From Argopecten irradians (lineage: Eukaryota; Mollusca; Bivalvia; Pectinida; Pectinidae): a stretch of 64,000 nt of DNA. The stretch lies in assembly GCF_041381155.1 (NCBI RefSeq), contig NC_091142.1, positions 4,219,778 through 4,283,777 on the forward strand, written 5' to 3'. Below are positions 38,001 through 47,461 of this stretch, piece after piece. The position numbers and the translations under genes were made by a program. Positions within the stretch are counted from its first letter, which is position 1; each line of letters opens with the position of its first letter. The notes beneath the pieces were generated by a model, which made no database searches, was not told where the DNA came from, and saw only the letters and a program-made list of their open reading frames with translations.

Positions 38001-39048
38001 TAAAACGGAACTCGGAACCAGTTCCGAGTTCCGTTTAAGGAAATTTTCTATCTATTTAGATAAAATCATTCTATATGCCTAAGACATATGAGCAATGTTG
38101 CCTGTTGTCTTTTTTCATGGGTTACTAGTGATGAATCCACTTTAATTCGGTTTTCGATCAACTCCTATTTCCCAGTTCCGTTTAAGTAAAACGGAACTAT
38201 CGTTTAATGAAATTTTCTATCATTTTAGATAAAATCATTCTATATGCCTAAGACATATGAGAAATGTTGCCTGTTGTCTTTTTTCATGGGTTACTAGTGA
38301 TGAATCCACTTTAATTCAGTTTTCGATCAACTCCTATCTCCCAGTTCCGTTTAAGTAAAACGGAACTCGGAACCAGTTCCGAGTTCCGTTTAAGGAAATT
38401 TTCTATCTATTTAGATAAAATCATTCTATATACCTAAGACATATGAGAAATGTTGCCAGTTGTCTTTTTTCATGGGTTACTAGTGATGAATCCACTTTAA
38501 TTCAGTTTTCGATCAACTCCTATCTCCCAGTTCCGTTTAAGTAAAACGGAACTCGGAACCAGTTCCGAGTTCCGTTTAAGGAAATTTTCTATCATTTTAG
38601 ATAAAATCATTCAATATGCCTAAGACATATGAGCAATGTTGCCTGTTGTCTTTTTTCATCGGTTACTAGTGATGAATCCACTTTAATTCGGTTTTCGATC
38701 AACTCCTATTTCCCAGTTCCGTTTAAGTAAAACGGAACTCGGAACCAGTTCCGAGTTCCGTTTAAGGAAATTTTCTATCATTTTAGATAAAATCATTCTA
38801 TATGCCTAAGACATATGAGAAATGTTGCCAAATAGTTTTCGATCAACTCCTATCTTCCAGTTCCGTTTAAAAAAACCGGAACTCGGAACTGGAAAGAATA
38901 TGCCTAAGACATATGAGCAATGTTGCCAGTTGTCTTTTTTATGGGTTACTAGTGATGAATTTACTTTAATTCAGTTTTCGATCAACTTCCATTTCCGAGT
39001 TCCGTTTAAGTAAAACGGAACTCGGAACCAGTTCCGAGTTCCGTTTAA
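32005..39048 (+). repeat. 186-bp satellite array 1 with nested palindromes
   Basis: Just over 7 kb is tiled by a monomer of typically 186 bp (for example 36724 to 36910). Each monomer has an AT-rich body (GGAAATTTTCTATC, CCTAAGACATATGA, GTTACTAGTGATGAATCC) and a GC-richer head. In the head AAACGGAACTCGGAAC and GTTCCGAGTTCCGTTT form 16-bp arms around CA, preceded by a third AGTTCCGTTT box. Two sub-types alternate: one with CTTTTTTCAT and GATGAATCC, one with CATTTTTCAT and GGCAAATCC. Longer diverged monomers occur at 32072-32400 and recur at 37156-37475. Some monomers are 147 bp. Confidence 0.95.
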
Positions 39049-39933
39049 AGGTAGGTTTCGCCCAACCAAATAAATATTTTTTTATGAAATGCGATAAGCG
39101 GAAGAAAAGATGAAAAAACGTATTAAAATATCTCAATTTAATTTCTTTATGTGTTTGAGATTGAACAAATGTGTCTTGAATACAAAACTGAAGGAAATCC
39201 TTGATTTATTACGGTGTCCGTCAGACAAAATAATATGCAAATGAAGCTGCGATGGATTGTGTTGTCGAAGTTTGGCGCATGCGCATTGTCACGCACTAAA
39301 AGTAAACAAAATGGCAGAACGAAAGTGTGTGAGATGAAAAAAATTTATCTGAATCGGCAACAAAGTGGAGGAAATTATAATGGATTCGGTAGCACCCTAG
39401 GATATCTATAGGGAATTAAATTCAGAGATGGGATGTAGCAATAGAAGAAACAGAAGCCACATCTCAAGCGGAACTTGCCGGGACCTGTTGGGACTCGTGT
39501 AACGGCATTGCACGTGGTGAGTTAAAACAGCCGCAGACTAACTACATGTATATTTGGTGTACAAAGTTAGCGAGCGTATTTAAGTAACATGGGTTGTTTT
39601 AGATTATATAATATGTATAAACAGCCCCTCGCACTTCGATTTGTTGTTGTTGTTTTTTTAACTAAACATGCCGTGGCAAGACTGTCACTTCTATCTGACA
39701 TTTTGTTGCACGCTTCCGTTTGTTGCTGCGGCCTCGTTTTGGAAAAAATACGTCATGTTCTATGTAAAGCTTGACTTCGCTCTATTTTTAGAGGAGTATT
39801 TTCCTGGTCAAGCTAGGCAACTGACCACCCATATTGTTCGCTGTATGCATTGAAAATGATCTGAAGATTATATCTATGTATAGGATAAATTTCAATTTCG
39901 TAGTCTTTATATTTCATTGGGCGAAACCTACCT
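39049..39933. mobile_element. 885-bp TIR element inserted at TTAA in the satellite
   Basis: The ends are AGGTAGGTTTCGCCCAA on the left and TTGGGCGAAACCTACCT on the right, a perfect 17-bp inverted repeat extended by AAATA. TTAA flanks both sides (39045-39048 and 39934-39937). Removing the element and one TTAA restores the normal satellite phrase GTTTAAGGAAATTTTC. TTAA duplication is the hallmark of piggyBac-type transposition. No transposase frame is present, so it is non-autonomous. The termini lack the usual CCC-type start, so the superfamily is inferred from the target site only. Confidence 0.85.
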
Positions 39934-39937
39934 TTAA

Positions 39938-40075
39938 GGAAATTTTCTATCATTTTGGATAAAAGCAGTCAATGTGCTTGGGACATAATAGAATTGTTGC
40001 CTGTTCCGAGTTACGTTGAAGAATTTTTTAATGAATAGACTACGAACCAGACCTGAGTTCCGTTTAGGCCGATGT
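39938..40075 (+). repeat. Diverged terminal satellite monomers
   Basis: The satellite resumes after the TIR element (GGAAATTTTCTATCATTTTGG) but decays within about 140 bp, ending near ACCTGAGTTCCGTTTAGG. Edge monomers being more divergent than central ones is usual for satellite arrays. Confidence 0.75.
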
Positions 40076-40079
40076 TGGC

Positions 40080-40500
40080 GTAGACATTGCTGTTAAAGAC
40101 TGAATATCCTGATGCTTATAATCGCATCGCAATACGGGTGCCTTTTAGTAATCAGGTTGTCCGTCTGCCTGTCGATCGGTCCGTCCGTCTGTATGGTTGT
40201 CTGTCCGCCTGTCAGTCCGGCTGTCTCGCTTTTTGTTACCACTATTTAATTGTTACCCTTTTATCTTAGAAAGTACCAACTGGATCGGTCTCAAATTTTA
40301 TAGGTAGATTTCCCTTAGGATCTTGTTGTGCATATGACATTTTTGGATAGATCTATTAAAACAATGGCTCTGAAGGACATTAGTTGTCGATGGGCCATAA
40401 AACTCGTTCAAGCAAATTCATCAAGATGGCCAAGAGGCAGCCATCTTGTATTTTGATATTTACAGTTTAAAAAAAAGAAAAGATCTCTTTTTCCATTGTC
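40080..40500. repeat. Dispersed repeat with a (GTCTGTCC)n-like tract
   Basis: A pyrimidine/GT-rich tract (TCCGTCTGTATGGTTGTCTG and neighbours, 40155-40235) is followed by AAGTACCAACTGGATCGGTC and ends with AGGCAGCCATCTTGTATTTT. This resembles interspersed repeats I associate with molluscs. No gene is seen. Confidence 0.4.
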
Positions 40501-40792
40501 AGAAATATATACTACTTTGGTAGGCGCCGATAATTCTCTGGGACCTTTTGTACTATACTGTCATCAATCTTTTTCGAGTGATAGCTTCAATTGTATATTC
40601 CATTTTCTAATCGTAATGTAGATTGAGCGGGGCCTTTTCTGATATGTCAGTGTTTTAGTTTTTTTACAGGAATCGTCTTCTGAACCTTCAATAACATAAA
40701 GTCACAGTAAAATTCTATATATCGTCGATTTCTTAAACGGAGCCAAAAACGAGGTCCCCGTTCCGTTTTAGATTACATGTATACCAAAAATA

Positions 40793-41168
40793 GGAACCAG
40801 ACCTGAGTTCCTTTTAACCCCACGCTTGCAAATTCCATGTTAAAGCTGACGATGCAAGTTAAAAAATATATATTTGAGATTTAAAACATTTTTTTTTCAA
40901 ATATCGTTTCTGAGACAACCCTTTGCGTTTCTAAGGACGGGCAGTCGCCATTTTGTTTGAACTCTGCTTGGATAGAAAACGCCTACCGGCCCCTAAATAA
41001 AGCGCATGGATCGACACACTTGCGCTCTATCATGTACATATAGACCTAGCAGTTGTCCACTGTGTATCACCTACTAATACGTAAAAAAACACTAACCTGT
41101 AAATCTGTGTAGGGCTTATTTTAGCAAGAATACATGTCAAATCCTCTAAGTTGTCATTTAGATGCTTG
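40793..41168. repeat. Left copy of a direct repeat of about 380 bp flanking a retrotransposon
   Basis: This 376-bp segment matches 42602-42985 with a net 8-bp length difference and scattered substitutions. It begins GGAACCAGACCTGAGTTCC (related to the satellite head) and ends GATGCTTG. The retrotransposon lies exactly between the two copies. Confidence 0.85.
41097..41164 (-). CDS. Putative host exon, copy A
   Basis: The minus strand has an acceptor (TATGACAAG) before 41164 and a GTTAGT donor after 41097. The 68 bases read HLNDNLEDLTCILAKISPTQ then IYR with no stop. Copy B at 42914-42981 encodes the same residues with one silent change (CCT for CCC), and its donor is the stronger GTAAGT. I do not recognise the protein. 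The retrotransposon's 3' end lies four bases before the acceptor AG of this copy. Confidence 0.4.
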
Positions 41169-42601
41169 TCATAACCTAAATACAATCCCTGGATTGCAGC
41201 TCCACAGACGTCATCAGCCAGGTCCACCTCTCCTTGAACGTTTCGACTTTGAACGTCCTCAAAATGGCGAGTCGACAAAGGTTGGCCAAATCACTGCCCG
41301 TCTGTGGATAGTGTCCAGCTCATGTGTTGTCGTCTCCACCACAGCCAGCTGGACGACTTCTCTGCTGTTCTTGACAGTCGGTCCACTGCTGATTTTCTGT
41401 CTCTGCCCTTCACACCCAGTGCTGCAAACATGCTTCATGGGGAATGTGCAGGTAATCCTCTGCATCCTATCTCCACCCTAGGGCCCCGATGTCTCCTACA
41501 AATTCTTCATACTTCCCCTTCTTTCGCTCAAATGCCTCCTCACATCTTTCTTCCCATGGAACTGTCAATTCCACAGTGACCATTTTCTTTCCCTGCGTTG
41601 ACCATATGAGGATATCTGGACGCAGATTGGTCTGGATGATTTCGGGGGATACCAGTCTTCTGTCTAGATCGACCCTCATCTCCCAGTTCTGTGCGCCGTC
41701 AAGGATACCCCCCTGGTGAACAGTTGAAGAAGTGTGTCCTCCCTCCTCGCCTCGTACAAAGTTGATGAATGTACAACCCTTAACAGGCTTCCGCTTCTAA
41801 TCCTCTCCCTCTCCAGGATGTCAGTCAGTTCATTTAGCACCTTGTCATGGCGCCATCTGTAGCGTCCTTGCGTAAGGGCGACATTGTATCCTGATAGTAC
41901 AAGCGCAAGGTTCCCTGGTCGGTTGCACAATGGACAGTCTGGAGTCTCAGTCAAGCCCCACCTATGGAGGTTAGTAGGCGAGGGAAGCAGGTCGTAAACT
42001 GACCTCAGCAGGAACTGGATTCGGCAAGGTTCCATAAGCCAGATGTCCGACCAAGACAGTCTTCTGTCTTTAGTTCCCCACCACGTCCATGCTCCCTTGG
42101 CTCCCAATATCCACCACTTTGGCCTTCCTGATTTCCTCCTCCCTTTTCCTGATGTTGTCCTGTACCATCTTCCTCTTGCCGGCTTTTTTTGATGTCCCCC
42201 AGCGCTGCACATGACTTGTACCCAGTCCCTGGCATCATACGCACGTTGTACCAACGATACCTTGATGTCTCAGGCGGCTCTCAGCTGCCTCTACTGCGTT
42301 GCTTGCAGACCATTTTCCTCCCCGTTCTCGTCTCTATGCCCGCGAATCTGATGTTATCGTCTTTTGAGTGCCTCACAGTCATCACCTGTCTTGCCTTAAT
42401 CACCTTGAACTCCTCAACCAGTGATGAAATTGGGAGCTGTAGTTTGGCTGATGAGCTGTACAGGCCAACGCTCGTGAAGCTTGGGGGTACTGCTAGCCAT
42501 CTTCGCAAGAACTTGCTGATGGTTCTTTCCAGTGCCTCTACTGTCGTTGTTGTAACCTCTTACAATGTGCGCGGCCACGTCAGACGAATCCTGGGATCCA
42601 C
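41169..42601 (-). mobile_element. 5'-truncated R2-type retrotransposon copy
   Basis: Read on the minus strand from 42600, the copy begins in the reverse-transcriptase thumb (RRWLAVPPSFTSVGLYSSSA, LVEEFKVIKARQV). It continues through the CCHC region (CPLCNRPGNLAL, where the expected H and last C are L and Y). It reaches the restriction-like endonuclease at 41467-41679 (LRPDILIWSTQGKKM, VTVELTVPWEE), which keeps the PD and E-x-T/K-type core. The C-terminal tail reads REVVQLAVVETTTHELDTIH. The 3' end GACGTCTGTGGAGCTGCAAT in reverse lies at about 41190-41215. It is a second copy of the family at 25880-28390, oppositely oriented. Confidence 0.85.
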
Positions 42602-42985
42602 GGAACCAGACCTGAGTTCCTTTTAACCCCATGCTTGCAAATTCCATGTTAAAGCTGACGATGCAAGTTTAAAAAAATATACATTTGAGATTTAAAACAA
42701 TAATTTTTTTTTTCAAATATCGTTTCTGAGATAACCCTTTGCGTTTCTAAGGACGGGCAGTCGCCATTTTGTATTAACTCTGCTTGGATAGAACACGCCT
42801 ACCGGCCCCTAAATAAAGCGCATGGATCAACACACTTGCGCTCAGTCATGTACATATAGACCAAGCAGCTGTCCACTGTGTATCACCTACTTATACGTAA
42901 AAATCCCACTTACCTGTAAATCTGTGTGGGGCTTATTTTAGCAAGAATACATGTCAAATCCTCTAAGTTGTCATTTAGATGCTTG
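42602..42985. repeat. Right copy of the direct repeat of about 380 bp
   Basis: It matches 40793-41168. Sequence to its right (ACAAAATAAAATTCC) and to the left of copy A (ATACCAAAAATA) would be contiguous with a single copy if the retrotransposon were absent, as expected for a long target-site duplication. Confidence 0.85.
42914..42981 (-). CDS. Putative host exon, copy B
   Basis: It has an acceptor TTTATTTTGTCAAG before 42981 and a strong donor GTAAGT after 42914. The 22 full codons encode the same peptide as copy A. The T-rich acceptor suggests this is the ancestral exon context. Function is unknown. Confidence 0.45.
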
Positions 42986-43689
42986 ACAAAATAAAATTCC
43001 AACACAAGTGAATAGAAATCCAAATTGATTATCATCGTACTCGATGCTCTCGACTGGCTATATACACGTGACGTAGCTGTCCCAAACGGGCGACAACTAC
43101 CAAGGACACACACGTGTCGATGTAAGTGTAAATTTTGTATATATTGAAGTGTTTTATTAGTTCGTATTATACATATTTTGGGATCTAGCTGACAACACAT
43201 TTATGTATTTCTTCATTGAAATCTTGTGAGTGCAGTGTTTATCTTCAGTTTGACATTGTTATTTGCAATATCACGGCATGTGTATCTTAGACCAGGTATG
43301 TTTAGAATGATGCACGTGTGTCAAGTCCCGTGCTTTTTTATAAGGGGTGGCCAGTGGTGGTTACTAAGCAGAGCAAAAGAAAAATGGCTGCCACTTTCTT
43401 GGATACAGCACCGTTATACAATGTAACTAGGGGATATCTCAAAAACAATTTTCGACAAAAATATTTCATTATATATATACATGTATATTTATTTAGTTTC
43501 AAATGCATGCTTTTCAACTTGCATTGTCAGCTTTAAGTTTACGTGCTTTTTTTACTGGCCAATGAGCGGAGTTCGTTTATTATGATTCCCAAATGTTTAA
43601 TTAGAATATTTTATTGGACAATTTTGACGTTTTCTTATCCAACAAGGAATAACAGTCAAGGTCATTCATATTTAAACTCTTTTGAAGAC
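42986..43689. other. Unassigned stretch, possible promoter-like segment
   Basis: No gene is fixed. Around 43065-43120 there are CACGTGACGT and ACACACGTGTCG motifs followed by a good plus-strand donor (GATGTAAGTG), which could mark a first exon. This is too weak to call. Confidence 0.3.
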
Positions 43690-45850
43690 GAATTCTTCTT
43701 CATCTCGCACGCATGGGTTAGCCAAACCGCATGACCTCTGGCCTAGAATCAGAGCATATCGGGATATACGTTATGCAGCCAGTAGCCGTTTTCGAGGAAA
43801 TCAACCACACCGAAGATTTCGCATGCGACACGCTGATTTGAATGAGGACTCGGTTCTTTCTGTCTTGTTTTGAAGAAAATTCAGACATTGAAGGCCATTA
43901 CCTCGCAGGGGTCAGCACCACCCAAGAAGAAGGCTAGATCTTCAGCTCCCAAGTGTACTGTGCGGTCGAAGTCAAAGCCTTGCTTCAAGGGCAACAGAAG
44001 GGTAAGAAGAGTATAAACCCTCAAGGGGACAGGGAGAAAAGTTCCTGATTAATTTTCCCCTCCTTGATCGTTCCATACGAAAGGTCTCTTCTGGAGAACT
44101 CAGATACAGCTCCTTCTCCTGCAGATGAGTCTTCGGGTTAGGAAACACCTAGGAGGGTCTCTATCTTCCTCGTCACTATCTTGTTGTAGCAGATCGACTG
44201 TTCGCCTTCCTCCCAAAGTCATTAGAAGGAAATCACACACGAGATCCACCATTTGCGTCAAGGTTTATCATCTTTCATCCATCGGGGGATCCAGAGAAAG
44301 CACTTGCCATTCAGGAGGAAGTAAGGACCACGCTTTAAAAGGGTGCGGTCGAGGAGGTACCTATGGTAGAATATACATCCGGCTTCTATTCAAGAATGTT
44401 TCTTATCCACAAGAAGTTGGGAGCGTCCCATCAGAAGCTGCTAGTTTTTACGGGATTTCTGCACTACGGGGAAGACATGTTCACATCTATTCTTTGGAGC
44501 GGAACACCCGTCTGGTCCTGAAACGTTTGATCAAAGTCGGCTTCATTCCTTCAAGACTCCGAGATGTACCCTTCCAGGACTTTGTCTTCAGAAACCGTTT
44601 CAACACAATTCAGGGTATTGTCCTTCCACCTTTGGAGAAATTCGAAAATGCCTCTTACTTTCATCTCGGCTGGTCCAACGTCAATATTCGTTGGTTTCAG
44701 TGTTTTGTGTTATATCAACGCATGGGGTTTCTCGGTGGTGTACTCTGAAAGGCAATTTAAAATATCCTGCAGGGGGTTTCGTTGTGTAGGCCAGCTCCAA
44801 CCATGACCATGTTCACGGATGCGTTCACGGGAAGGTTGTTGGCTTACCTTGACAGAGCACAACGACATGCTGGAGATGATGGCTTTTCTGTTTGCTCTGC
44901 ATGCTTAACAGAAGATTCTGCATTACAAGGGGGGTTTGTGTGACTACGAACAACTCTACAGATGTCGCGTATATAGAGAGAAAGGGAGATACGATATCAC
45001 GTCCTTTGTGCCCTCGCTATCCGTATTTCCGTATTCTTCCCATCTGTCAGGAAATGCAGTTGACTATTTTAGACAAGCATCTTCCAGGAAGGTTGAATGA
45101 TCTGGCGGATAATCTCTCCAGGCGCCACTAGCCGGTTCTAACAGAACGGCAACTAAATCCTTCGATCTTCGAGGGCATTTGTCATGCTTGGAAAATGCCT
45201 CACATAAACCTTTTTGCCACTTTCTTGAATAACCAGTTGCCAACATTTGTCTCTCAGTGCCAAACCAAATGGCTTGGGCTGTGGACGCACTATCTCTGAA
45301 TTGGTAGGAATTGCATGCTTATGCAGTCCCGTCAATGCATGCTTATGTATTCCCGTCATTCAACCTGGTGGACAGGGTTCTACATATCGAAAGCATCATT
45401 GTCCCTCCTTCCGATAGCGCCACCGTGTCCGAGACAACACTGGTTTCCGGAGCTCTTGTCGTTTCTGGTGGATGTTCTTTGGTTTTCCCACCCAGAATCA
45501 TGCTCCTGCGCAAGCCTAGGCCCGAGACGTTACATTCACGTCCTGAGATCGTCTACCTTCACTCATGGAAGTTTTTTCATGAGTCCTCTCTCAGACAGGC
45601 TTTTATTCGGATATGTCAGCTCGCATCGCCCGATCAATTAGGTCTTCCTCTTCTGCCGTCTACCAGTCACGATGAAAGATCTTCTGTGAGTGGTGTATCT
45701 TCAGAAAGATTGATCCGGTCATGGCCTCTGCCCAGCTGCTTGCGAGTTTCCTTATTCTTGTTGACTAGTGAGCGCCACCCTGTCCCTGGTAGTATTGCAG
45801 ACTATCGCACAGATACTGCCAGTGTACTTTTCATGGTAGACCAGAGGTAG
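43690..45850 (+). mobile_element. Decayed DIRS-like (tyrosine recombinase) retrotransposon
   Basis: Fragments in changing frames follow the order of a DIRS polyprotein. RT start: GFYSRMFLIHKKLGASHQKL (about 44380-44440). Palm end: RDVPFQDFVFRNRF (about 44563). RNase H: TMFTDAFTGRLLAYLD near 44807, then VAYIERKGDTISRPLCP (44963) and KHLPGRLNDLADNLSRR (45078). Linker: INLFATFLNNQLPTFVSQ (45195), AWAVDALSLNW (45270) and HWFPELLSFLVDV (about 45440). Start of the tyrosine recombinase: SIADYRTDTASVL (about 45790). Frameshifts, stops and an internal RT deletion make it non-functional. The basic stretch 43690-44120 may be the gag-like part. Confidence 0.75.
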
Positions 45851-46980
45851 AAACTTCCATTTCTTTGTCTGCCTTGATTTGGGGGTTCAGTCTCGACAGG
45901 CATATGGTACAGTAGTTAGCTCCACAGTGGAACATAGAACACGTGTTATGGGGGCACCATAATGTTTGTAACGTTTAAGACTGTGTTCCTTCTTACTCTT
46001 GCCTGATGCCGCGGGAGGAGTGATATATGTGCATTGCCTATTCGCTCTTCGCGCCTTCGTTGGGCTAGATATACCTCTGCCATTACCATTCTCATTTATC
46101 ATGTCGTTTCTTCTCGATGGGTCCTTGTTCCATGACATCATCTGCCGGTTGACGTGGTCAGTCTGCTTTCACTGACCTTCACTGTCTCTTTCCTCCCAAT
46201 CAGATGGGCAGATTTCCTTGGGTGCGGTTGTGGTGACTCAGTCTCTGACTGCTCCTCCTCAGTAGACATTATATACATTTGTGGTTTTTAACTGTATACG
46301 AGAGCAGGTTTCACAATGGTGCACCTCTTTTCACAAGGAGGTATATCCATTTTTTATTCCTTTCCTTCGGGGGTTAATTTGCCATTTGACTAGGCTGACT
46401 TGCTTCGGACTCTCTACTACGGAAAGACGCTTTCGTATACTAAAGTTGTGGTAGCGTATTGCTGAACTGAAATTGAGATTTTTCAGTGAAAAACCAATTT
46501 TTACAATGTAATACTTTATGGGGTCCCACAGTAGTTTATCCCCTTTCCTCCTCAGTCATTTTCCTCTTATGGCTACATAAAGATTTTAGAAGAAGGGATA
46601 CCACTCTATGTTACTCTCGTCAAATACGAGATAAGGTACGGTAGGGTAACGGGGTTCACAAATCTTATTTTTGTCAAGGCTACAAAGATTGGACAGATAG
46701 CGTGTTTGCATTCTAAACGTATGGATAATATTACTGTATATCATGAAGAGTGGTTTTACATTGATACACCTCAAATGTACATATGAAAGACTTCTTCTCT
46801 GAATCTAAGCACAGGATATAAGTCATATTGCAATGGTAGCATCTTTATTGGATGGGGATTCAAAATTATGCAAATGGTGTAGCTTACGTCCTTGGGTTCA
46901 GACCCCCGTTTATAAAAAAAAATGGTTCCACATCTCTCCAATGAAGCTTTAGACTAAATTAAAACTTTTCTTCATTCCTA
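45851..46980. other. Probable 3' remnant of the DIRS-like element, otherwise non-coding
   Basis: The reading frames degrade after 45850. TGAAATTGAGATTTTTCAGT and CTTTATGGGGTCCCACAG near 46470-46535 look like element non-coding termini, but I could not define the end. Confidence 0.3.
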
Positions 46981-46984
46981 CAGA

Positions 46985-47230
46985 AGAAAATGGATTTTAA
47001 AGAATTTGCAATATTTCCACTACTAGTCCTCGCTCCTCAGGCCTCCTGGGGGCCAGGGCCACCGTTCACACAAGGAAGCTTCAGCCGAATTTTCGTCAAA
47101 ATTCATTAAGCAATTCAGGACTAGTAGAGATTTTTTGTGAAAAAGTTGACAGACGAAGGACTGACAACGGAAACCAGAGGCCGCGGTATAACATAAGCTC
47201 ACCGGCCCTTCGGGTCAGGTGAGCTGTTGC
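46985..47230. repeat. Interspersed repeat ending in a TTCG-loop hairpin
   Basis: TCCTGGGGGCCAGGGCCACC and a terminal hairpin at 47196-47225 characterise the repeat. The hairpin arms AGCTCACC and GGTGAGCT are extended by GGCCC/GGTC around TTCG. Hairpins of this AGCTCACC type are very common in molluscan repeats as far as I recall. Confidence 0.5.
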
Positions 47231-47461
47231 ACGAAACTCGGGTTTGGTTTCTAGTTTAGTAAAAGGTTCAACGAATTTTTAAAGAAACTCAGGTTTGTGT
47301 GTCAGCTTCGTTTAAAAACTCAACGCTATAGAGATTTCCACTGTTTATCGATGATAAATGCTTCAATTACAATTAATTGATTACATTTGTAATTACGCAT
47401 CTTATCATAAGTAGAATTAAAAATAAACAGAACCTCGCTCGCTGATCAAGGATGCAAGCAT

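Noticed and set aside
38822-39013. 63-codon frame within satellite array 1
   Set aside because: It spans satellite monomers and reflects the repeat, not a gene.
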